Shown: positions 45,501-56,149 of the stretch, one piece after another
How positions within the stretch are numbered: the first letter of the stretch is position 1
Layout of the letters: each line of letters opens with the position of its first letter
Assembly: GCF_018294505.1 (NCBI RefSeq)
Contig: NC_057809.1
Span: forward strand, 138,420,979-138,484,978
Origin: Triticum aestivum
Taxonomy: Eukaryota > Streptophyta > Magnoliopsida > Poales > Poaceae
Direction: 5' to 3'
DNA length: 64,000 nt
Made by a program: the position numbers and the translations under genes
The notes under the pieces: model-generated
Databases searched by the model: none
What the model saw: the letters and a program-made list of their open reading frames with translations, nothing else
What the model was told of the DNA's origin: nothing

Positions 45501-47990
45501 ACTAGACAACCTTCTTGTAGACGTTGTTGGGCCTCCAAGTGCAGAGGTTTGTAGGACAGTAGCAAATTTCCCTCAAGTGGATGACCTAAGGTTTATCAAT
45601 CCGTAGGAGGCATAGGATGAAGATGGTCTCTCTCAAGCAACCCTGCAACCAAATAACAAAGAGTCTCTTGTGTCCCCAACACACCCAATACAATAGTAAA
45701 TTGTATAGGTGCACTAGTTCGGCGAAGAGATGGTGATACAAGTGGTATATGGATAGTAGATAAAGGTTTTTGTAATCTGAAAATATAAAAACAGCAAGGT
45801 AACTAATGATAAAAGTGAGCACAGACTGTATTGCAATGCGCTGAAACAAGGCCTAGGGTTCATACTTTCACTAGTGCAAGTCCTCTCAACAATAATAACA
45901 TAATTGGATCATATAACTATCCCTCAACATGCAACAAAGAGTCACTCCAAAGTCACTAATAGCGGAGAACAAACGAAGAGATTATGGTAGGGTAAAAACC
46001 ACCACAAAGTTATTCTTTCCAATCAATCCGTTGGACTATTCCTATAAGTGTCACAAATAGCCCTAGAGTTCGTACTAGAATAACACGTTAAGACACAAAT
46101 CAACCAAAACCCTAATGTCACCTCAAGTATCCGTGGGTATGATTATACGATATGCATCACACAATCTCAGATTCATCTATTCAACCAACACATAGAACCT
46201 CAAAGAGTGCCCCAAAGTTTCTACTGGAGAATCACGACGAAAACGTGTGCCAACCCCTATGCATAGGTTCATGGGCGGAACTCGCAAGTTGATCACCAAA
46301 ACATACATCAAGTGAATCACGTGATATCCCATTGTCACCACAGATACGCACGGGAAGACATACATCAAGTGTTCTCAAATCTTTAAAGACTCAATCCGAT
46401 AAGATAACTTCAAAGGGAAAAGTCAATCCATTACAAGAGAGTAGAGGGGGAGAAGAAACATAAGATCCAACTACAATAGCAAAGCTCGCGATACATCAAG
46501 ATCATATCACCTCAAGAACACGAGAGAGAGAGAGAGAGAGAGAGATCAAACACATAGCTACTGGTACATACCCTCAGCCCCGAGGGTGGAATACTCCCTC
46601 CTCATCATGGAGAGCGCCGGGATGATGAAGATAGCCACCGGAGAGGGATTCCCCCTCCGGCAGGGTGCCAGAACGAGTCTAGATTGGCTTTTGGTGGCTA
46701 CGGAGGCTTCTGGCGGCGGAACTCCCGATCTATTCTGCTCTCTGATCGTTTTAGGGTATATGGAGATATATAGGAGGAAGAAATACACCAGGGAAGCCAC
46801 GAGGGGCCCATGAGGGTGGAGGGCGCATCCAGGGGGAGGGCACGCCCCCTGCCTCGTGGCTTCCTCGTTGCTTCCCTTACATACACCCCAAGTCTTCTGG
46901 ATTGCTTTCGTTCCAAAAATAAGTTCCGTGAAGTTTTAGGTCAATTGGACTCCGTTTGATTTTCCTTTTCTGCGATACTCTAAAACAAGGAAAAAATAAA
47001 AACTGGCACTGGGCTCTGGGTTAATAGGTTAGTCCCAAAAATAATATAAAAGTGTATAATAAAGCCCATAAGCATCCAAAGTTGATAATATAATAGCATG
47101 GGACAATCAAAAATTATAGATACGTTTGAGACGTATCAGAGCACTACAACATTTCTGATAAGTATATGTGAATGACATATTGTTGATCAGAAATAATTTA
47201 GAATTTTCTAGAAAGCATAAAGGAGTATTTGAAAGGAGTTTTTCAAAGAAAGACCTCGATGAAGCTGCTTACACATTGAGCATCAAGATCTATAGAGATA
47301 GATCAAGACGCTTGATAAGCTTTTTCAATGAGTACACACCTTGACAAGATTTTGAAGTAGTTCAAAATGGAACAGTTAAAGAAGGAGTTCTTGCCTGTGT
47401 TGCAAGGTGTGAAGTTGAGTAAAGACTCAAAACCTGACCACGGCAGAAAATAGAAAGAGAATGAAAAGTCATTCCCTATGCCTCAGTCATAGGTTCTATA
47501 AAGTATGCTATGTTGTTTACCAGTCCTATTGTATACCTTAGCATGATTCTGGCAAGGGAGTACAATAGTGATCTAGGAGTAGATCACTGGACAACGGTCA
47601 AAATTATCCTTAGAGGACTAAGGAAATATTTCTCGGTTATGGAGGTGATAAAAGAGTTCGTCGTACATAGTTATGTTGATGCAAGCTTTTTACATCGATC
47701 TAGATGACTCTAAGTCTCAATCTGGATACATATTGAAATTGGGAGCAATTAGCTAGAGTAGCTCCGTATAGAGCATTGTAGACATATAAATTTGTGAAAT
47801 ACATATGGATCTGAATGTTGCAGACCCGTAGACTAAACTTCTCTCATAAGCAAAACATGATCACTCTTTGGGTATTAATCACATAGCGATGTGAACTAGA
47901 TTATTGACTCTAGTAAACCCTTTGGGTATTAGTCACATGGAGATGTGAACTAATCACATAAAAATGTGAACTAGATTATTGACTCTAGTG
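42574..47990 (+). pseudogene. Copia-4 gag-pol relic, interrupted by solo LTR S
   Basis: Gag pieces lie at 42574-43250. The zinc knuckle CFYSKGTGHWKQNC (about 43290-43330) has its second Cys changed to Ser. The protease site reads VFDTSS instead of VFDTGS. The pre-integrase domain HCRLGHIGVKRM...CEPC is intact (43703-44125). Integrase core 44166-44954 is open for 262 codons with SDRGGEY and GTPQRNGVSEHHN, so its catalytic acidic residues remain. Reverse transcriptase starts near 44955 with stops and shifts, is cut at 45492 by solo LTR S, and resumes at 47144. There the catalytic YVDD reads YVND (47165-47176). RNase H pieces extend to about 47850. Purine tract at 47992-48002. The enzyme set is dead through mutations in three domains. 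Confidence 0.9.
45493..47138 (-). repeat. Solo LTR S, Element A family (1646 bp)
   Basis: Minus strand, from TGATACGTCTCAAACGTATC to GTAGACATCA, flanked by perfect 5-bp copies GAGCA (45488-45492 and 47139-47143). There is no internal region or second LTR, so it probably formed by recombination between the LTRs of a full element. A GA/CT microsatellite lies at about 46524-46543, matching the one in Element A. Confidence 0.92.
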
Positions 47991-48002
47991 CAAGTGGGAG
48001 AC

Positions 48003-49733
48003 AGAAGGAAATATGCCCTAGAGGCAATAATAAAGTTATTATTTATTTCCTTATATCATGATAAATGTTTATTATTCATGCTAGAATTGTATTAACCGGA
48101 AACTTAGTACATGTGTGAATACATAGACAAACAAAGTGTCACTAGTATGCCTCTACTTGACTAGCTCATTAATCAAATATGGTTAAGTTTCCTAACCATA
48201 GACATGAATTGTCATTTGATTAACGGGATCGGAGAATGATGTGATTGACTTGACCCATCCGTTAGCTTAGCACGATGATCATTTAGTTTGTTGCTATTGC
48301 TTTCTTCATGACTTATACATGTTCCTATGACTATGAGATTATGCAACTCCCGAATACCGGAGGAACACTTTGTGTGCTACCAAACGTCACAATGTAACTG
48401 GGTGATTATAAAGGTGCTCTATAGGTGTCTCTGATGGTACTTGTTCAGTTGGCATAGATCAAGATTAGGATTTGTCACTCCGATTGTCGGAGAGGTATCT
48501 CTGGGCCCTCTCGGTAATGCACATCACTATAAGCCTTGCAAGCAATATAACTAATGAGTTAGTTGCGGGATGATGCATTACGGAACGAGTAAAGAGACTT
48601 GCCGGTAATGAGATTGAACTAGGTATTGAGATACCGACGATCGAATCTCGGGCAAGTAACATACCGATGACAAAGGGAACAACGTATGTTGTTATGCGGT
48701 TTGACCGATAAAGATCTTCGTAGAATATGTAGGAACCAGGATGAGCATCCAGGTTCCGCTATTGGTTATTGACCGGAGACATGTCTCGGTCATGTCTACA
48801 TAGTTCTCGAACCTGTAGGGTCCGCACGCTTAAAGTTCTGTGACGATCGGTATTATGAGTTTATGTGATTTGATGTATCGAAGGTAGTTCGGAGTTTCGG
48901 ATGAGATCGGGGACATGACGAGGACTCTCGAAATGGTCGAGACGTAAAGATCGATATATTGGACGACTATATTTGGACATCGGAAAGGTTCCGAGTGATT
49001 CGGGTATTTTTCAGGGTACCGGGGAGTTACGGGAATACGAGGAAGAAGTAATGGGCCTCATGGGCCAAGTGGTGGAAGAGAGGAGGCAGGGCGCGCGGCC
49101 CCCCTAGCCCAAACCGAATTGGACTAGGGGGTCGGGCCCCCTTTCCTCCTTTTCCTCCCTCTCCTTCCTTCTCCCTCTCGTCCTTCCTTTCCTCCTCCTA
49201 GTAGGAGTAGGAAAGGGGAGTCCTACTCCTACTAGGAGGAGGACTCCTACTCCTAGCGCGCCCTACAGGGGCCGGCCCGCCTCCCCCTTGCTCCTTTATA
49301 TACGGGGGCAGGGGGCACCCTAGAACACACAAGTTGATCTGTTGATCTCTCCCAGCCGTGTGCGGTGCCCCCCTCCACCATAATCCACCTCGATCATATC
49401 GTAGCGGTGCTTAGGCGAAGCCCTGCGTCGGTAGCATCATCATCACTGTCATCACACCGTCGTGCTGACGGAACTCTCCCGTGAAGCTCTGCTATATCGG
49501 AGTTCGTGGGACGTCATCGAGCTGAACGTATGCTGAACTCGGAGGTGCCGTGCGTTCGGTACTTGGATCGGTCGGATCGTGAAGACGTACGACTACATCA
49601 AACGCGTTGTGCTAACGCTTCCACTCTCGGTCTACGAGGGTACGTGGACACACTCTCTCCTCTCGTTGCTATGCATCACCATGATCCTGTGTGTGCGTAG
49701 GATTTTTTTTTGAAATTACTACGTTCCCCAACA
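48003..49733 (+). repeat. Copia-4 3' LTR (1731 bp)
   Basis: It starts AGAAGGAAATATGCC (first base T changed to A) after the purine tract and ends CCCCAACA. The perfect 23-bp inverted repeat is conserved (49190-49212 with 49221-49243). Confidence 0.93.
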
Positions 49734-50599
49734 ACTACTCACTTGAGAGCCCCCTTGATAGTACGACAATCGATCCTATAACCCGGTCTCCAACCTACCA
49801 CCATGAGACCGGTAAAATAGAAAACCTATCAAGGACAAACCTTTTCCTTGCACATGGTTCACTTGAGCTAGATGATGATGATCTTGACTCCCTCAAGTTG
49901 GACCACCTTTCTTGATTGCGTTGGCTCGATGAAGACTAGTAGATTGCTCCCCCATACTCCACTATGGGTGAGCCACTCTTCAACACATCTTCACAAGTCC
50001 ATTGTCACCGAAATGGACGGCAAGGTTCAAGCATTTGATCTCTTCGTGATACTCCACTTGAACTTGCACACGCAACCTAACCCCAAAAAGAACTCTCACG
50101 AAAACCATGGGTTAGCAAACAAAGCGTAATGGACAATGCTTACCATACCATGGGATCACTTGATCCATCGGTACATCTTGTATGCTTTGTGTGTTGATCA
50201 ACTTGATTCATTCTTGACTTAATCTTGATCAACCTTGAATCTTTCCAAGTCTCTTCATTTGGATGATGTCTTGAAGGTAGACACGAATGATCACACAATC
50301 TTCTTCTTCAAGACATGCTTGCAATAAGCACAACACTCACATGACCAATCTTTGGATAATTCCTTGAATAGCACCTTGGTCGACACAAACTCTCCTTGAA
50401 ACTAACACATGTACTCCAAGAAAAGCCTATGGACAAAACCTTCAAATATAACTCAAGGCAACCATTAGTCGATAGAGATTGTCATCAATTACCAAAACCA
50501 AACACGGGGGTACCGCATGTTCTTTCAGCCAGACTCTGGAAGAATTGTCGAACCACCTGTTTCTAGTCAGCTAGGTCACAAGTCTATATTTCAAAGTCC

Positions 50600-51179
50600 A
50601 TTTTTGATGAATAATTTTTTGAGAGGTTCATCTCAGAGCTGGATTGTATCAACAACGCTATGACGGATTCTTCGACAACTAGGGGACCTGTCCGTACCTC
50701 ACCAGCACCAAGGCATATGGTGTGGAGGCCCCCTCCGACTTGGTATGTAAAGATTAACGTTGAAGGTGGCTTGTCCGTTGACAATGGCATTGTAGCAGCG
50801 GATGTAGTGTGCAGGGATTACAAAGGAAAATTGCTAGGATCGTAGGTACTTTGTTCTCCTGTGTGTTTTTGATCCAATAATTTTGGAGGCTATTGCATGC
50901 TGCGAAGATCTCTATCTACAAAGATTGGTAGTTGCACGTGGCTGCAAACCAATTGATGATGACATTACTGAAGGAATTGAGGATCTCATGGTGCGGTTAT
51001 TTGAGAGATTATTTAACAATTTTGATAGTTGTAGTTTTACTTTTGAAGGTCGTGCATATAACTGTGATGCGCACAACCTTGCCAATTTTTCTCTTTCGCT
51101 TGATCGGGGTCGCCATTTGCAGCTTATTAGTCCTCATGACCCTCTTTGTATCCCTATAAATGTTTCAGTTGATCAATAA
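50600..51179 (+). pseudogene. RNase H-like domain relic (RVT_3 type)
   Basis: Two frames read as a plant RNase H-like domain. The first, 50660-50845, has WRPPPTWYVKINVEGG and VCRDYKGKLLGS. The second, 50883-51179, has LEAIACCEDLYLQRLVVARG and then FEGRAYNCDAHNLANFSLSL, ending HDPLCIPINVSVDQ. In this family the usual pattern is DGA ... E ... SDC. Here the first acidic residue is Glu in VEGG, the Glu of LEAIA is kept, and the SD position is RG, so catalysis is unlikely. A stop (TAG 50843-50845) separates the halves. Such domains occur at the ends of plant LINE polyproteins and in many decayed gene copies. Which applies here is uncertain. Confidence 0.6.
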
Positions 51180-51384
51180 AGAGTTAGTAACCCCTAAAAG
51201 AATTTGTACGTGGTTTGTTCTTCTCACTTTACTTAATATTTTTCATTTAATCTACACAACGGTGCTTCAATTCGAGATAGGCTGTACATGAAAAAGATGC
51301 GGATTGACATTCCGATTTCATTCCCTTCGTAGTTTTGTTGACTGTAAACTTTAATTTCATGTTTATGATTGTAGTATTATTAGA

Positions 51385-51845
51385 AAAATGACTAGCAAGA
51401 TGCCCGTGCATTGCACGGAACACCAAGATGCATTTATTTTACAAAACATCTGTTGTGATTAACTCATGCGGGAGTAATCTCATGTGTAAAAACTAACAAT
51501 ATCTCGAGGAAGATGAGAGATAAGGTGAGGAGGAGTTGGGCGTGGTGGTAATTGATGGTCGGATTGAGCGGAGGCATGGGGATGAATGATGCTGGCAGCG
51601 GCCACCATGCCAGATTGTTCTGGAGGCTTCTTTTTTTAATTGCTCAACAATGAGGTTGTGAGAGATGAGGATGAATGAGGGAAGATCTTATCTACAAATG
51701 TGGAGAGAGGTGCTGGTATCTTTTTTCAAAATTGGCATAGTTTGTTGTCTATCCGTCAAATATAGATCGGACGGTCTATATTGCAGGATGGCAGGCACAC
51801 CATCATCACCAACTCGATTCTCTTATAAGAGTAGAGATGTAAAAT
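51385..51845. mobile_element. MITE-like repeat with the GCCCGTGCATTGCACGG motif
   Basis: TAGCAAGATGCCCGTGCATTGCACGG near the left side is a motif I know from high-copy short grass repeats. The right side ends near TAAGAGTAGAGATG, also typical. The interior is nondescript. A related motif recurs at 59330-59520. Confidence 0.35.
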
Positions 51846-51999
51846 TTGTTACATACGCAAGCAAAATCACACCGGGTACCCCTTCGCTTGTGCGGCCAAG
51901 GGAACTCATGATAAGGTTTCTCTTGCTTCTTACTGGCACCGCCGTCGGTCTATCCCGTCTCCTATGGTCCTAGGACCATGGAGGCGTGATGCATCCCGG

Positions 52000-52536
52000 T
52001 CCTTGCCAGTAGGAGGGCTCCATTTTTAGGTGTTTTGTTAGTTTTGTTAGCGTTTGTGTCTTACTCAGGAAGACGAGGCAATGGCTCCCTGAAGATGTAA
52101 TAAGGTTCTCCTCTCCTAGCCTATACCCCGATAGTGCTTCTAGCATCGTTGGAGGGTGTGTGGAGGTATATCTCCAATGAGTATCATGGGAATCATTCGG
52201 ATTTTGTCTTTGGTGGATCCGCTTGGATCCAGTCTTTGTTTGTGTGTCTATAAGTTGGGTCCTTCCAATCTACGCTTCTCTTCATCATCGATGGTTGTTG
52301 CTCTGGTGTCCTATGTACGTGGTCTTAACACGACGACCTCCGAACCGTTTACTACAACAAGGATTGCTTGGCTCCAGTGAAGGAGGGGCAATGACGGAGA
52401 TGTGCCTTCGGCTTGCTCTACTTCTTGTAGTCGTCGCTTGGTGGTCTACGGAACTGGATTTAATTTTTTACTTGTGATGTTCTTTGTACTACCTTGACAG
52501 TTGATGAATAGATCAAAAGTTTTCCCAGCAAAAAAT
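52000..52536 (+). mobile_element. LINE-like 3' untranslated tail
   Basis: The sequence resembles the 3' end of grass L1-type LINEs: GT-rich text, then TTGATGAATAGATCAAAAG, TTTTCCCAGC and a short A run (52529-52535). No reverse transcriptase is present; a 5'-truncated copy is likely. Confidence 0.4.
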
Positions 52537-53012
52537 CATCACACATAGTCAACTGTTTGAAATTTCCTTAGAGGAGTAGATTCGTCTCACCGTTTACACA
52601 ACCATCGTGTTATAAGTTTTCTGTCTCGACAGTCGTAAACCAATATATCTATATCTCCCTAGTGTATTGTACTAACGTGTTCATATGTGCATTTTATTTT
52701 AGATGAATTTTGTCTAATTCCCCACACACGTTTGATCGTTTGAATTTCTTTTAACCACTAGTTCCATCTCATCATTCCACACAACTCTTGTGTCGTAGTT
52801 TTTTTTCATTTTAATGCACATAGACGAAGTTGTTACAAGTGTGGTGGTGTGAGGTAAGTTCACCATGTGGACATGAGGTGAGAGTAATCATTCGTGCACA
52901 CATACTAAAACGGCCAAATGTTGCACATGAGGAGCACAATCATGTCAACAAACATGTTGCTTGTGTTTCTACTCTAATGCAGCTTAGGGATTTATAGTCA
53001 AGCAAAAGCAGT
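52537..53012. other. Unassigned AT-rich spacer
   Basis: No ORF, terminal repeat or recognised repeat seen. Confidence 0.3.
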
Positions 53013-53952
53013 TGTCATATTCCAAAATTTTCAAATTTAGGATGTGAACATAAAAGCATATGTATACCATTATTTCAGTGCATTTAGGTCGTTTTGGAAT
53101 TTATTTGATTATTTTATAAACCTTAAATTCAATTTGAGATTTATTTAATCGCCATATAAAGACCTTGCATGAAAATGAATTTTTGAAACGTGCATATGGG
53201 CTAGAAATATTTTTCCTAAGATCTACATAAGCCCTAGTTTTTGGAACTTTCTGTGTTCACAGGGTAGCTAGCCCAGCCACGCGTGGGCGGGCGCTTTATA
53301 AAATAATGAAGATCGATTTGTTCGAGTGAGAGCCCGTGAGCTTATTACTCTTGGAGGCCACCACCTCCTAGACGGTTTGGTGGTTGTTGTCTCAATGACC
53401 ACTTCATGGAGATTGTGAAGAGGCTGAGTTACTCCTTCTTGGGGATTGTGAAGTGGTCGTGTAACTTGTCATCTAGGAAGTGAAGAATGAAGCTAACTAT
53501 TGTGGTTTGGAATCACCTTCGTGGTAATATACCGAGGAGAATAGGGTTAGCCTTCGTGGTCTTGGTGTGCCTTCATGGAAACACCCACCCCTCTAGTGGA
53601 GCCTAGAGTATTAGTGGATACATGAACTTCGAGAACAAATAGGCTCTATCTTACCCCTCTACTATAAGCAATTTATACTCGCTATTATTGATATGTCTTG
53701 TGCTTAATGTGAATTGCTAGCCGGCACCATTCATGTTGTATATTGTGATATTGTTTGCGTAAGTTCGTGCAACTTACTTGTGCTAGCTAGTATCCTCGTT
53801 GTGCTCATGTTGTTTAGCTTAAGTTGTTGGTGCATTTAGTTGAGCCTAGTATGTTTAATACGTGTGCTTGAAAAATATCCGCCTAGTTTATTTCTGCATT
53901 AGGATAAATCCAATCCATATAAGTTTTTAAAATACACATTCACCCACTTTAG
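53013..53952 (+). repeat. Possible degenerate LTR fragment
   Basis: It starts TGTCATATTCCAAAATTTTC, similar in style to the Gypsy-1 LTR start (TGTAACATCCCAAATTTTC), and ends near ATACACATTCACCCA. No pair, target duplication or coding region was found. Confidence 0.3.
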
Positions 53953-54004
53953 GCATTAAGATACATAGTGAATCAATATATAGGGATTGAATATTCGTCA
54001 CGCT

Positions 54005-54351
54005 GGGTGAGGAATAGTTATTCTTCATGCCCTCTATTTCAATATGAATGCACCATAATTTTACGGTCTGTAAATCTTGTCTTATTTCAGACATAAAATG
54101 AGAATGTAATAAAATATATAATCGCCGTAAAACTATTTTATGTTTCGTAAAAATACAAACATAGAAACATAGTGTCAAATATACATAAAATGCAATTTTT
54201 TCGGTCTTATGACATATATTTTTGTTTTTATGCCAAATTTTACGCAGTGAATCAATATAAATGTAACTATTTATATTCCAAATGTAATGTATTTGTGAAA
54301 CGATCGTAAGATTACCTTGGGTGAAGAATAACTTATTCTGCATCTTAGGTG
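54005..54351. mobile_element. Possible MITE with self-palindromic ends
   Basis: The left end (54005-54032) GGGTGAGGAATAGTTATTC... and the right end (54319-54351) GGGTGAAGAATAACTTATTC... are each near-palindromes and are related to each other. The interior is AT-rich. No clear target duplication was found. Confidence 0.3.
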
Positions 54352-56149
54352 ATGAATAACATTACTATATATTTCACATGAGTGTGTAGTATAAACCACA
54401 ATGACATATAATATGTCACAACTATAGTTTGATATACAATGACACAAGTCTGCATCTTATACTGTAAGTATGCATGCGTGACTCCAAATTTACATGTTTG
54501 ATTATTATAATGTGGTCTATTGATATTTGGTTGTAATATGGTTACCTGAACCTCATGTCCAATACCTGTGCAGCTTACTAATAATACAAATTGTTTGAAT
54601 TTATTTGCATGAGTAACACATAGATTTTCTTTTCCTATACAACTCCATCCTTTTATAGAACCTCGTTGGCACCATCCTTACTCTTTTTTAGTTATTATAG
54701 CTGAATCAACCATACCTCGGCACCAATCCTGTCACTACATTTTTGCCATTTCAGCTTACTCATTCTTCTCGACAACCATTGCCTTCCATGAACTCTGTGT
54801 ATCTTGAGGTAAGAAGGAAGAAGATACGACACACATAAGGAGGAGGAAATAGTTTACAATTCTTTTCAAAAAAGGAATGCAAAGTTCCCCACCTCGGCAT
54901 TCTCGAATACAGACAACCATAATATACTACTTCAAATGTTGCAACCATTAAAGTTGAACAAATCAACTTACAAAAGTAAGGAAAACCGGAGGCCTACCCA
55001 CTTTAAACTATTCACACAACATCATCTTGTCCAACCCACCCGAACCTGTATATCACCGTGGATCATAATCCACCGACATGACATCATGGGATCTAACAAA
55101 GAGAATTTCACTCTATTTCAAACATGGCTAGTCTATCACCCTTGAAGCAAAGTTTTGAGCTAACACCTTCAACAAGGAAATAACATACGAAGTAACTATA
55201 CATTTTTACCTCCAGCGACTTAGGAAAAGGGTTCCACTCTACATGTAATGAATCGACTAAACATTGTCTAACTTATTAACCATATCTTCTATTATTTCAT
55301 TGCCTAATATGTTTTTGAGGTTTGGTCCATTCCTCCTTTTCTCTACTTCTTTCCTCCTCCTTCCCGGCAAGATGAACACTTGGGCTGAGAAGGATTGACA
55401 ATGGGAGGAGGAGAAAACTGGCAATGGCAAAAACATGTTAGGACGGTGAGGCGGTGTGCCAACGATAATATTGGCAACAACAGTAGAGAATGAACATAAA
55501 CAAAGCTACTAGCATAAATAGTTCGCTTCCATCAACCGCATAATTAGGGAGCACCTATAAAGGAGTTGCCTGATTTTTTATTGCTCTTAGCCGAGTCATC
55601 ACAACCCTGGGATGTACACCCAACTTTTGCCCACCTTTTTATTTCCTTGCCTCTCCTTCTTCCTCACCCAACCCTATGTTCCTCCCTTGTCAACCTCCAA
55701 CACATACCTAACCACCGACATCTGCCACCCGAGGCCGCTAGCGCTGCCGCGTCGCCTCAAACTAGCTTGCCGAGCAACCCCTCTGTCGTGTTGCCACAGC
55801 CCTGACCATCCCTCCATACCCCTCCTTCTCTGTCGAGGGTGACCCACCCTACATCTACACCTACACCTGCACACATACCCCGACCGTCAAGCCTTTGCCT
55901 CCCCTCGACCCATGATGTTGCGGCCAACTGCATCATTATTGGATGTGACTTGCTCCTAGCGAGCCCTTGCCGAGAAGCCGCGACCCCATCTCATGCTCGG
56001 GGCTGGTTCTCCTCTCCTATCCCATCTGAAATCCACAGACCAAATTTTATTTTTAGGTAACCGAGGATGAGAAAATCTGACAAAGTTAACTTAGACGATT
56101 GCAAAGATCACATCCAAATGTTCGAAATTGGACAACAAAATCCCCAAAA
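54352..56149. other. Unassigned stretch, no supported gene
   Basis: AT-rich up to about 55550, then C/T-rich. A TATA-like CTATAAAG at 55554-55561 precedes Pro- and Leu-rich ORFs (55566-55842) that show no domain and overlap each other in different frames. I find nothing to support a gene. Confidence 0.35.

Larger units (their letters stand above)
32833..49733 (+). mobile_element. Copia-4: complete but decayed Ty1/copia element, interrupted twice
   Basis: The 5' LTR (32833-34566), primer site, leader, gag-pol relic and 3' LTR (48003-49733) are all present. Flanks GCTAC (32828-32832) and ACTAC (49734-49738) are target copies with one mismatch. Element B (35856-42568) and solo LTR S (45493-47138) interrupt it. 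Removing them leaves about 8.5 kb. In the first 240 bp the two LTRs differ by nine substitutions and one deletion (counted by eye), so it is much older than Copia-3. Both LTR starts are altered (TAAAGG and AGAAGG instead of TGAAGG). Confidence 0.93.
30868..50527 (-). repeat. LTR X: isolated LTR-like repeat (about 2.75 kb) split by Copia-4
   Basis: Two parts, 30868-32832 and 49734-50527, join across Copia-4. On the minus strand it starts TGAAAGAACATGCGG and ends CACGATCTTTCA, with TG...CA termini. Probable target copies are GCCCG (left) and GCCAG (right), one mismatch. A TATA box lies at 31920-31926 on the minus strand, with a motif array upstream. No internal domain, primer site or second copy is present, so it looks like a solo LTR of a family I cannot name. 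A run of G (about 30891-30902) lies near the left end. Confidence 0.55.

Noticed and set aside
30868..50527. LTR X as a DNA transposon because its ends are partly inverted
   Set aside because: TG...CA ends, the 5-bp near-matching flanks and the promoter layout fit an LTR better; the inverted similarity is only about 10 bp. Kept as a finding because it is not settled.
55566..55842. Pro/Leu-rich ORFs after a TATA-like sequence
   Set aside because: There are two overlapping frames of similar length, no domain and no splice or conservation evidence; C/T-rich composition explains them.
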